Shown: in pieces, positions 56,944 through 64,000 of the stretch
Layout of the letters: the number at the start of each line of letters is the position of its first letter
Position numbering within the stretch: position 1 is the first letter of the stretch
Notes under the pieces: generated by a model
Database searches by the model: none
What the model saw: the letters and a program-made list of their open reading frames with translations, nothing else
Told to the model about the DNA's origin: nothing
Assembly: GCF_900103005.1 (NCBI RefSeq)
Contig: NZ_FMWL01000004.1
Location: 62,001 to 126,000 of the forward strand
Direction of reading: 5' to 3'
DNA: 64,000 nt
Source of the DNA: Acidaminobacter hydrogenoformans DSM 2784
GTDB taxonomy: Bacteria; Bacillota; Clostridia; Peptostreptococcales; Acidaminobacteraceae
Position numbers and translations under genes: made by a program

Positions 56944-58569
56944 ATGGCATTATTACTCATTGCAATCTCCATCATTGTCTTTTTAATCGCTTACGTTACA
57001 TACGGTTCGTGGCTCGCAAAGAAGTGGGGCCTTGACTACACCCGCAGGACGCCAGCTCACACCATGGGTGACGGTGTGGACTATGTTCCTGCGAAGGCAC
57101 CAGTCCTCCTGGGCCATCACTTTGCGTCCATAGCAGGTGCTGGACCAATCGTTGGACCTATTTCTGCTGCTATGTTTGGATGGGTTCCTGTGTTTCTCTG
57201 GATTGTCGTAGGCAGTATTTTCCTCGGCGGGGTCCATGACTTCGCGTCACTTTTTGCTTCTGTTCGACATGACAGTAAGTCCATAGGCAACGTTATTGAG
57301 GATACCATTGGGGACACAGGTAAAAAATTGTTCAATATGTTCGCATGGGTGACTCTGCTTTTAGTTATCGCAGCCTTCGCGAACATTGTGGCCAACAGCT
57401 TTGTAGGTGTCCCTTCCGTCGCGACAACGTCACTGCTCTTTATTACCTTGGCGATCCTGTTTGGATTCGCTACCAACAGAATGGGCATTGGCCTGTTGCC
57501 GGCAACCATTGTAGGCGTCATTCTTCTCTTTGCCAGTGTCTGGGTAGGCGTTCAGTTCCCAATTGTCGCTTCGTTCAACACTTGGTATGCCTTCATATTA
57601 GTATATATTTTCGTCGCGTCTGTTACACCAGTATGGATTCTTCTGCAGCCGCGGGATTATCTCAACTCATTCCTGCTTTATGCCATGATTGGTGGCGCTG
57701 TCATTGGTCTTCTTTTCTACAGACCGGATATTGCGCTTCCAGCGGTAACCAGCTTTAAAGTCGGAACCAGCTATATGTTCCCAATCCTGTTCGTTACAGT
57801 GGCCTGCGGCGCGATCTCAGGCTTCCACTCCCTCATCAGCTCAGGGACCTCCTCCAAACAGATCGATTCAGAAAAAGACATCAAGCTGATTGGGTATGGG
57901 TCTATGTTAATTGAAGGCGTCCTTGCAGTAGTAGCTCTGATTACGGCTGCCTATATAGGCGCTGACAGAATGACTGAGTTGTTGGCAGCAGGCGGGCCTA
58001 CAAACGTCTTTGCAGATGGTGTGGGTACGTTTATGACGACCATCGGCATAGACCTGGCACTTGGAAAATCCTTCGTAGCCCTTGCCGTTTCAGCTTTTGC
58101 GCTGACCTCCCTGGACTCTGGCACAAGGATTGGCCGCTTTATCTTCCAGGAATTCTTTGATAAAGGCGAAGTCCAGGCAACTGGGGCGACCAAGCTGCTG
58201 ACAAACCGTTATTTTGCGACCTTAGTCACAGTGGCCGTTGGTGGATGGCTTGGCGCTACAGGTTACGCGAAAGTATGGCCTGTCTTTGGCTCAGCGAACC
58301 AGCTGCTTGCAGCACTTGCACTCCTGGCATCTGCGGCTTGGCTGAAGAAGGCTGGCAAAGCCCATAACATGATCAAGATTCCTATGGTCTTCATGTTCGC
58401 GGTTACCTTGACGGCACTCGTATTCCTGGTCAGGGCCAACCTGGCAGCCGGCAACTACGCGCTGGTCATCTTTGGCTCAGTCCTGTTCGTCCTCGCGCTG
58501 GTGCTCATCAAGCTGTCTTACAAAATCCTGTTCACGAAGGAAGTCGTTCAGCCTAAAGAGGCTAAATAG
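56944..58569 (+). CDS. cstA: CstA-type carbon-starvation/pyruvate or peptide transporter
   Basis: A 541-residue membrane protein with many helices. Family stretches are RRTPAHTMGDGVDYVPAKAPVLLGHHFASIAGAGPIVGPISA, GGVHDFASLFASVRHDSKSIG and SGFHSLISSGTSSKQID, followed by ALDSGTRI-like SLDSGTRIGRFIFQEF. It belongs to the shorter Firmicute CstA group. Members import peptides or pyruvate, often under carbon limitation. GGGAGGTAGAG precedes the ATG. It lies between the conserved hypothetical gene and a small gene of unknown function. Confidence 0.92.
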   Translation: MALLLIAISIIVFLIAYVTYGSWLAKKWGLDYTRRTPAHTMGDGVDYVPAKAPVLLGHHFASIAGAGPIVGPISAAMFGWVPVFLWIVVGSIFLGGVHDFASLFASVRHDSKSIGNVIEDTIGDTGKKLFNMFAWVTLLLVIAAFANIVANSFVGVPSVATTSLLFITLAILFGFATNRMGIGLLPATIVGVILLFASVWVGVQFPIVASFNTWYAFILVYIFVASVTPVWILLQPRDYLNSFLLYAMIGGAVIGLLFYRPDIALPAVTSFKVGTSYMFPILFVTVACGAISGFHSLISSGTSSKQIDSEKDIKLIGYGSMLIEGVLAVVALITAAYIGADRMTELLAAGGPTNVFADGVGTFMTTIGIDLALGKSFVALAVSAFALTSLDSGTRIGRFIFQEFFDKGEVQATGATKLLTNRYFATLVTVAVGGWLGATGYAKVWPVFGSANQLLAALALLASAAWLKKAGKAHNMIKIPMVFMFAVTLTALVFLVRANLAAGNYALVIFGSVLFVLALVLIKLSYKILFTKEVVQPKEAK

Positions 58570-58621
58570 TTCGATTCAGTGGGTTTAAAGGACAATTATG
58601 TTTATGAGGGGGTGTCATATC

Positions 58622-58912
58622 ATGAAGCTGATTCTCTCTGAGGAGGTTCTAAGTTTTGCGGCTTCGAAGGGCGAAAAGGCGCTGACGGTGGATCTGTTTA
58701 CTGCAGGAAACAGCTGTATCCCTGTCAGCGAGCCCCATGTGCATTTTGGCCCCCCTAAAGATCCTGTCCATAAGTACGACGTCTTGGAACAGGACGGCCT
58801 GAAGATTTATATTTTCAAAGGCGCTGACGCCAAAAAAGGCGAGATCAGAATCCACGTGAAGCGTTTTTTGGGGATGAAATCTTTGGAAGCGGAAGGGCTG
58901 AATATGCTGTAA
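58622..58912 (+). CDS. Small protein, possibly HesB-like fold
   Basis: A 96-residue protein, MKLILSEEVLSFAASKGEKA, then LTVDLFTAGNSCIPVSEPHVHFGPPKD and GLKIYIFKGADAKKGEIRIHVKRFLGMKSLEAEGL. The opening strand-helix-strand order and length suggest a HesB/IscA-like fold, but only one Cys is present, so an iron-sulfur role is unlikely. AGGGGGTG precedes the ATG at 58622. It follows cstA by about 50 bases and may be co-transcribed. Confidence 0.55.
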   Translation: MKLILSEEVLSFAASKGEKALTVDLFTAGNSCIPVSEPHVHFGPPKDPVHKYDVLEQDGLKIYIFKGADAKKGEIRIHVKRFLGMKSLEAEGLNML

Positions 58913-58943
58913 AATGATTGTGTTAAAAGAGTGAGAACAATAC

Positions 58944-58983
58944 AAAACCCCCTGACCATTTGTTTTGATGGCCAGGGGGTTTT
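58944..58983 (+). terminator. Bidirectional terminator between cstA group and ilvN
   Basis: AAAACCCCCTGACCAT pairs with ATGGCCAGGGGGTTTT around TTGTTTTG, one mismatch, with T and A runs on each side. It serves the convergent ilvBN operon too. Confidence 0.88.
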
Positions 58984-59022
58984 ACTTTTACGGTTTTGGA
59001 ATTGTCATCATAATGGTCAGCA

Positions 59023-59505
59023 TCAGCCGCGCTCAATGCCGCAGAACCCTGTCCGGATGAGTTCAATGATCCCGAAAGGCCGCATCATTTCAAGAAAGCC
59101 GCTGATTTTAGGTTCGTCGCCGGTGAGTTCAATGGTCATGGTGGATGAGGTGACGTCGATGACCTTCGCTCTGAATATGTTGCTGATCTCAATGATTTTT
59201 GAGCGGTCATTATCATTTGCCTTCAGTTTGACCAGGATCAGCTCGCGCATCAGGGCATTTTCATTCTTTAGCTCTGTGATTTTAATGACTTCGACCAGCT
59301 TGTTAAGCTGTTTCTTGATTTGCTCAAACGTTGGTGTGTCACAGGTCATGACTATGGTCATGCGGGAGACCCTTGGGTTTTGTGTCTCTCCAACCGTCAG
59401 GGAATCAATGTTGTAGCCGCGCCGCGTGAACAGACCGGCTATGCGGCTCAGGACGCCTGCGTTATTCTCAACCAAAAGGGAAATAAACCGTTTTTGAACT
59501 ATCAT
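59023..59505 (-). CDS. ilvN: Acetolactate synthase small (regulatory) subunit
   Basis: A 160-residue protein with an ACT domain (MIVQKRFISLLVENNAGVLSRIAGLFTRRGYNIDSLTVGET) and the IlvN C-terminal domain (REELILVKL-like RELILVKLKAND, then GDEPKISGFLEMMRPFGIIELIRTG). It binds valine or other end-products and controls IlvB. GGAGGC lies before the ATG at 59505. It is 35 bases after ilvB and co-transcribed with it. Confidence 0.93.
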   Translation of the reverse strand: MIVQKRFISLLVENNAGVLSRIAGLFTRRGYNIDSLTVGETQNPRVSRMTIVMTCDTPTFEQIKKQLNKLVEVIKITELKNENALMRELILVKLKANDNDRSKIIEISNIFRAKVIDVTSSTMTIELTGDEPKISGFLEMMRPFGIIELIRTGFCGIERG

Positions 59506-59540
59506 ATGTGAGCCTCCTACACTGCGTACTTGGACTTGGG

Positions 59541-61169
59541 TTAAGTCAGGCAATTTTCTTCAGGGTCGACCATACATTCGATAAAATATGGGCCGCCGGA
59601 TGCGAGGGCTGCGTCGAAGACGCCTGGGAGGTCTGCGTTCGAATTCACGCGAACAGCGGGAAGTCCATACGCTTCAGCAATCTTGACAAAATCCGGCGTG
59701 AATTCCCATTCGACGGCGTAATAATTGCTGTTGAACTGGGTGTCCTGAAGCTCTCTGACCATGCCAAGCCTGTGGTTGTTGAAGAGAAGCACTATTAAAT
59801 TATTGTTTGACTGTCTCAAGGTTCCCAGCTCTGCAATGAGCATCTGGATGCCGCCATCACCCACGACGGTGATGACTTGCTTGTCCGGCGCGCCATAAGT
59901 GGCGCCAATGCCGGCTGGTAAACTGTAGCCCATGGTGCCGAGGCCCCCAGAGGTCAAATACATGCGGTCTCCGTTGTAAGGGAAGTTGCGTGCCGCTATG
60001 ATTTGATTCTGTCCGACATCCGCGACGAGAATAGCATCGTTGCCCACTTTTTCTGACAAAACTCTCAGGGCAATTTTTGGCGTCACTGTATTTGTAGCCT
60101 CAAGCTCCACCGGAGCGAGCTTCGGTCTCAGCTGCGCGATTTCTTCAAGCCACCCCTCTGTATCCAGAGGGGTAATTTTTTCGTTGAATTTTCTAAGGAT
60201 CATCTTGAGGTCACCAACCATAGGAATCTGGTGATTAAAGATTTTCCCTATTTCAGCCGGGTCAATATCTATATGGACGACGTCCGCCTGTGGGCTGAGG
60301 GACTTAAAATTCAGGGTGGCGCGGTCAGACATCCTGGAGCCTGCGATCATGACAAAGTCTGCCTTGCTGATCATCTCCAGGGCAAAGTCGTGACCGTGAT
60401 ACCCAATCATGCCAATAAACAAAGGCGAATCCATTGGGAAGGAACCAAGGCCCATCAGCGTGTTGATGACTGGAATACGTCCTGCGTTCGCGAAGGCGCG
60501 CAGCTCCTCTGTAGCCTTAGCGGCAATGACGCCGCCGCCTGCGAAAATGATAGGCCTTTTAGCCGCATTCAGTTTCTGAAGGGCGCGTTTGATTTGACCC
60601 GCATGACCTTCAATGGTTGGATTGTAGCCCTGGATAGAGACCTCAGGCAGGGTAGAGAAAGGGATGCGGGCATCCAGGACGTCACGGGGCACGTCAATCA
60701 GAACTGGACCTGGACGACCGGTGGTGGCAATATAGAAGGCCTCTGCGAGGACTCTTGGAATGTCATTTGGATTTTTGACGAGATAATTATGTTTGGTAAA
60801 GGATTCCGTGGCACCGACAATATCCGCCTCCTGGAAGACGTCCTTGCCAATTAAATCCGACTTAACCTGACCGGTGACGATAATCATAGGGATGGAATCC
60901 ATATACGCTGTGGCGATCCCTGTGATCAGGTTCGTTGCGCCAGGGCCGGAGGTCGCCATGCAGGCGCCAATTTTCTTGTTGGCCCGGGCATAGCCGTTGG
61001 CCGCGTGAGCCGCTGCCTGCTCGTTGCGGACAAGGACGTGTTTGACATTTGTATTCAGTCTGAGTGCGTCATAAAGGGGGAGGTTGGCACCGCCCGGATA
61101 ACCGAAGATTGTTGTAATTCCCTGCATTTCAAACGCTTTGATGATAATGTCCGCTACTCTCATTTGCAT
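59541..61169 (-). CDS. ilvB: Acetolactate synthase large subunit
   Basis: A 542-residue thiamine-diphosphate enzyme that condenses two pyruvates, or pyruvate and 2-ketobutyrate, in branched-chain amino acid synthesis. The catalytic Glu50 lies in VRNEQAAAHAANGYAR. GATNLITGIATAYMDS follows. The diphosphate motif is VVGDGGIQMLIAELGTLRQSNNNLIVLLFNNHR. AAAGGAG lies upstream; the ATG at 61169 is used, and 61163 is possible. Expression is controlled by the T-box leader between 61213 and 61531. Confidence 0.95.
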   Translation of the reverse strand: MQMRVADIIIKAFEMQGITTIFGYPGGANLPLYDALRLNTNVKHVLVRNEQAAAHAANGYARANKKIGACMATSGPGATNLITGIATAYMDSIPMIIVTGQVKSDLIGKDVFQEADIVGATESFTKHNYLVKNPNDIPRVLAEAFYIATTGRPGPVLIDVPRDVLDARIPFSTLPEVSIQGYNPTIEGHAGQIKRALQKLNAAKRPIIFAGGGVIAAKATEELRAFANAGRIPVINTLMGLGSFPMDSPLFIGMIGYHGHDFALEMISKADFVMIAGSRMSDRATLNFKSLSPQADVVHIDIDPAEIGKIFNHQIPMVGDLKMILRKFNEKITPLDTEGWLEEIAQLRPKLAPVELEATNTVTPKIALRVLSEKVGNDAILVADVGQNQIIAARNFPYNGDRMYLTSGGLGTMGYSLPAGIGATYGAPDKQVITVVGDGGIQMLIAELGTLRQSNNNLIVLLFNNHRLGMVRELQDTQFNSNYYAVEWEFTPDFVKIAEAYGLPAVRVNSNADLPGVFDAALASGGPYFIECMVDPEENCLT

Positions 61170-61212
61170 CTGGCTCCTTTCATTTCTGGTGTGACGTTCC
61201 TGTTTTGGGTAA

Positions 61213-61531
61213 TAAAAAAACCCCGCCTCTGTCTTTTAGAGGCGAAGTCTGCTCCGCGGTACCACTCTAAGTATGTCTGTAACAGACATCACTCAATCAG
61301 GTCGTGTCATTCATGACAGAACCTTTGCCCTGTAACGCGGGCGCGCGGCCTGGCCTACTGGGGAACACATTGCCCTGCAAATCCTGTGGAGATGGAGGCT
61401 TTGCGGTTGTGTCCTGTTCGAACAGACGGTTCGAGAGCGAGCATAAGTATGTCGTGATGCCGCATTCCCACCAGTAGCGACTCTCTTGGATCACGGGAGA
61501 TACCTTTAACTCCGTCAACACCTTTAGATAT
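61213..61531 (-). promoter_or_regulatory. T-box leader of ilvBN
   Basis: The minus strand carries AGAGTGGTACCGCGG (61268-61254), the conserved T-box sequence that binds the tRNA acceptor end, and just after it the terminator CGCCTCT/AGAGGCG with seven Ts (about 61245-61213). Stem I is visible: GACGG/CCGTC base, CGTGAT/ATCACG, and the AAGAGAG...GGTGGGAA distal region. The specifier loop holds CTC at 61441-61439, which would read tRNA-Leu. Uncharged tRNA would prevent termination and turn on ilvBN. Confidence 0.88.
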
Positions 61532-61538
61532 TGGTCTT

Positions 61539-61567
61539 ATTATAGGGACTGGAAGGAAACATGTCAA
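61539..61567 (-). promoter_or_regulatory. Sigma-A promoter of the T-box/ilvBN operon
   Basis: TTGACA (plus 61567-61562) and TATAAT (61544-61539) are both exact, with a 17-base spacer. Confidence 0.9.
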
Positions 61568-61798
61568 GAATATTTAGAAAATTTAATGCGAAATTTTATA
61601 AAAAGTTTTCAACGGCTGGACTATAGAAAAATAAAGACTTTGCGGTTATGGTTATATTTGGTATTATATTCAGGGTTAGTTCAGCACTTGATGCGGGCAG
61701 AAAGTGTAACCAAAAACATCTTTTCACGTTTAACTATTTCGTATAAAATTATAAGGATTTAAAAGCGTCGATCAGGTCGCCATTTGGGGGTAAACACA

Positions 61799-63160
61799 TT
61801 GAATCCGGAATATTTGTTGAAGGGCAATATCATAAAAGCGCTGATCACGCTGGCACTGCCCATCATGGGAACGGCTTTTATGCAAATGGCCAATCAGATT
61901 GTCGACATGATCTGGATTGGGCGTCTGGGAAGTGACAGCGTCGCTTCAATAGGGACAGCAGGCTTTTTTGTGTGGCTCAGCATGTCCATCATTGCTTTGG
62001 TTCAAGTAGGTACAGAAGTTAAGATTGCTCAGAATCTGGGGGCGGGACGGGTCAGTCAGGCGAAACAGTTCGCGGGAACAGCGCTTTATATGGCTGCTGC
62101 CTTTGGCGTGGCTTATGGTTTGTTTTTAATTTTAACGAAGCAAGAGCTTATTGGCTTTTTCAGGCTGGGGGCCGCGAAGGTTGAAAGCGACGCGGTTTCC
62201 TATCTGGTGATCATGGCCACCGGGATGCTGTTCTCATTCTTAAATCCCGTCATTTCTTCGATGTTCAATGGGGCGGGGCTAAGCCGGCTCCCTTTTAAAG
62301 TCAACGGCATAGGCATTTTGACCAACATTATCCTGGATCCAATTTTTATCTTTGTTTTTGGACTTGGCGTCAGAGGCGCTGCCATGGCAACGGTAATCTC
62401 TCAAATTCTCGTGACATGCATTTTCATTTTCATGCTGAAGCATGGCAGGCTGTTCAAGTCGTTTGCGCTCCTGCAACCTTTTTCAGTGGACATTTTTAAG
62501 CAGATCTTTTCGCTGGGGTTCCCGGTGGCTTCTCAAAGGAACTTGTTTACCATATTTTCGATTCTGATCGCCAAAGTGATCGCTTCCTTTGGTCCGGATG
62601 CGATCGCGGCACAAAAAATAGGTGTTCAGATTGAATCCATTACTTATATGACCGCACAAGGCTTTGCCGCGGCGCTGAGCGCATTTGTCGGTCAAAACTT
62701 TGGCGCGGGGCAGTACGACCGTGTGAAAAAAGGGACCCTTAAAGCTGGCCAAATCATGACGATGTACGGGGTAGGCACCACGCTGCTGCTCTACGTGTTC
62801 AGCGAGCCGCTGATACGGATTTTTGTCAGGGAGGCTTCCACGGTGGCCATTGGCGCGGGATATCTGAAGATCATAGCTTTTTCCCAGATGTTCATGTGCA
62901 TTGAAATGACCTTTTCCGGCTGCTTTAATGCCCTGGGCAAACCCATCTATCCTGCGGTGGTGAGCATCATCTTTACGGGCCTGCGGATTCCATTTGCTTA
63001 TCTGCTGTCAAAACCGGCGTGGCTGGGGCTTGAGGGGGTTTGGTGGGCCATGTCCGGGAGCTCCATTATCAAGGGTTTGATTATGCTGGCTATGGTGGCG
63101 CTGCTTTTCAGATATGGGGTTCCAAAGGAAGAACCTCAGCTGGGGACAGGGCCGGAATGA
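61799..63160 (+). CDS. MATE-family multidrug/metabolite efflux transporter
   Basis: A 453-residue protein with twelve membrane helices in two halves. It starts NPEYLLKGNIIKALITLALPIMGTAFMQMANQIVDMIWIGRLG, the MATE opening. QVGTEVKIAQNLGAGR and SAFVGQNFGAGQYDRVKKG are the two matching family loops, one in each half. It exports cationic drugs or metabolites using sodium or protons. The start is a TTG at 61799 after GGGGG; a TTG at 61784 overlaps the ribosome site. A TTGCGG/TATTAT pair at 61640-61667 may be its promoter. The stop is followed at once by G-rich repeats. Confidence 0.9.
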   Translation: MNPEYLLKGNIIKALITLALPIMGTAFMQMANQIVDMIWIGRLGSDSVASIGTAGFFVWLSMSIIALVQVGTEVKIAQNLGAGRVSQAKQFAGTALYMAAAFGVAYGLFLILTKQELIGFFRLGAAKVESDAVSYLVIMATGMLFSFLNPVISSMFNGAGLSRLPFKVNGIGILTNIILDPIFIFVFGLGVRGAAMATVISQILVTCIFIFMLKHGRLFKSFALLQPFSVDIFKQIFSLGFPVASQRNLFTIFSILIAKVIASFGPDAIAAQKIGVQIESITYMTAQGFAAALSAFVGQNFGAGQYDRVKKGTLKAGQIMTMYGVGTTLLLYVFSEPLIRIFVREASTVAIGAGYLKIIAFSQMFMCIEMTFSGCFNALGKPIYPAVVSIIFTGLRIPFAYLLSKPAWLGLEGVWWAMSGSSIIKGLIMLAMVALLFRYGVPKEEPQLGTGPE

Positions 63161-63420
63161 TTTTTGGTGTGGGACTGGGCCGGGCCGAAAAGCGCGGTTG
63201 TGGACAGGGACTTGTGGTGCGGGACAGGGACTTGTGGTGCGGGACAGAGACTTGTGGTGCGGGACAGGACAGACCAGAAAGTTGGTGTGGGACTGGGCCG
63301 GGCCGAGAAAGTTGGTTGGGGACTGGGCCGGACCGAGTGACAGGCACGCAAGTGGGGATGAGTGACAGGGATTAAGGCCGAGCTGTAAAATCAAAGTGTC
63401 GGTTGAGAGACGCTTCAAAT
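63161..63420. repeat. G-rich dispersed and tandem repeat block
   Basis: GGTGTGGGACTGGGCCGGGC occurs near 63167 and again near 63283. Between them lie 3.3 copies of a 20-base tandem repeat (next entry), and GGTTGGGGACTGGGCC follows at 63314. No credible gene is present on either strand: the frames read only low-complexity Gly/Thr/Arg peptides. Confidence 0.65.
63201..63267 (+). repeat. 20-base tandem repeat, 3.3 copies
   Basis: Units at 63201, 63221 and 63241 read (T/G)GGACAG(G/A)GACTTGTGGTGC, with a partial GGGACAG at 63261. There are no spacers, so it is not a CRISPR array. Confidence 0.85.
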
Positions 63421-63470
63421 GAGAGGGCAAGCAGCACAGGGGGCGGCTTGCCTTCTTTTTTTCCAAAAAG

Positions 63471-63563
63471 AAAAGCCCACCAGTGGGAGAGGCGGGTAGC
63501 CGGCATTCAGCGGCCGGTTGCCGCAAGGCAGGCATGCATTGCCTCGTTCTCTGGTGGGCTTTT
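63471..63563 (-). terminator. Large terminator-like structure after the helicase gene
   Basis: AAAAGCCCACCAG (63471-63483) pairs with CTGGTGGGCTTTT (63551-63563), 13 positions. The 67-base interior can fold further (CCGGC/GCCGG and AGGCATGC/GCATTGCCT). On the minus strand it is followed by CTTTTCTTTTT, so it should end the helicase transcript. Confidence 0.6.
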
Positions 63564-63567
63564 GACG

Positions 63568-64000
63568 TTAACGCCTGCGCGCGCCAGCGCGCTTTTTACT
63601 TTTTGCTATACTTTGCTGCCGGCGGTCCGCTTTTGAGACCACGGGCGTGGCTTTGGCCTCTGGGCGGGCCTCTGGACTAACATGGGCAGAACGCTCGACG
63701 TGATAATGCGTCAATCTCAGCTTGATGCCTTCCTCAATGACCCGCTGTTCAGGCTTGTCTTTAGGCGCGACAAAGGTGAAAGCTCGGCCTTTTTCCCCAG
63801 CCCGTCCGGTCCTGCCAATCCGGTGGATGTAGCTCTCCGCGTCTGGCGGGATGTCATAGTTAAAGACGTGGGTGATGCCTTCAATGTCGAGGCCCCGTGC
63901 GGCTACGTCCGTGGCGATCAGGAACTGGAAATCCATCTTGCGAAAAGCCTTCATGACCTTTTCACGCTTCGCCTGGGTCAGGTCGCCGTGCAGAAGCTCG
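63568..64000 (-). CDS. DEAD-box RNA helicase, C-terminal part
   Basis: The gene enters from the right edge, and only the last 143 codons are in the window. They contain [20 protein letters not shown], motif [11 protein letters not shown] and motif [12 protein letters not shown] of the second RecA domain of DEAD-box helicases. A basic tail ends [21 protein letters not shown], common in cold-shock or ribosome-assembly helicases (CshA/DeaD/RhlE types). The first RecA domain and the DEAD motif lie outside. The enzyme unwinds short RNA duplexes with ATP. Confidence 0.92.
   Translation of the reverse strand, partial: ELLHGDLTQAKREKVMKAFRKMDFQFLIATDVAARGLDIEGITHVFNYDIPPDAESYIHRIGRTGRAGEKGRAFTFVAPKDKPEQRVIEEGIKLRLTHYHVERSAHVSPEARPEAKATPVVSKADRRQQSIAKSKKRAGARRR

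Noticed and set aside
63201-63267. CRISPR array
   Set aside because: The 20-base units abut with no unique spacers, and no cas genes are in the window.

Overview
The window looks like chromosomal DNA of an anaerobic, low-to-moderate-GC Firmicute, most likely a member of the Clostridia. The grounds are strong GGAGG ribosome sites with frequent TTG and GTG starts, sigma-A promoters, a T-box leader on ilvBN, many lipoprotein solute-binding proteins, a GerMN-domain protein, and a metabolism built on amino acids and hydroxy acids. The species cannot be named from the sequence alone. No rRNA, tRNA or CRISPR array was recognised.

Layout. 0-3.7 kb: end of an aldo/keto reductase, dodecin, an Ntn-hydrolase-like protein, a GNAT acetyltransferase and a cytoplasmic alpha-amylase. 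3.8-13.7 kb: a catabolic island with a GntR/FCD regulator, two complete aconitase-X (AcnX) large/small pairs flanking a TRAP transporter, a LarA-family nickel racemase homologue and a HisC-like aminotransferase. Three CTGTATACAG-type operators mark the regulator and the first AcnX gene. 13.8-18.9 kb: a zinc-ribbon peptide, a nitrilase-family amidase, a GNAT enzyme, a frameshifted membrane protein, and a non-canonical FtsE/FtsX pair with a secreted coiled-coil partner. 19.0-21.2 kb: a thioredoxin-fold protein behind a CsoR/CstR-like operator, then a tnpB-only IS200/IS605-type element beside the relic of another.

21.3-33.2 kb: an aminotransferase, a PH-domain membrane protein, a nitroreductase, GltS, an ACT-like regulator, an enoyl reductase or nitronate monooxygenase, an OsmF-type glycine-betaine ABC operon ending in a DsrE-like gene, an aldo/keto reductase and a phosphinothricin-type acetyltransferase. 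33.3-46.6 kb: a sugar-acid catabolic cluster. It has a PrpR_N sigma-54 activator, a DUF1537 kinase, PdxA2, a TctCBA transporter, a zinc alcohol dehydrogenase, a second LarA homologue, an IlvD/Edd dehydratase and a split UxaA-type dehydratase. A near-consensus -24/-12 promoter and tandem palindromic activator sites sit before the kinase gene.

46.6-64 kb: mostly housekeeping genes (MalY/PatB, GNAT, a lipoprotein hydrolase, a GerMN protein, a baeRF-type protein, PrfC, YtxH, CstA, IlvB/IlvN with a T-box, a MATE transporter, a DEAD-box helicase), separated by G-rich dispersed and tandem repeats.

The two catabolic islands share one plan. Each joins a binding-protein-dependent secondary transporter (TRAP or TTT) with a LarA-family epimerase homologue and one or more Fe-S hydro-lyases under a dedicated regulator. 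Their substrates cannot be read from sequence, and they are the best candidates here for undescribed pathways.
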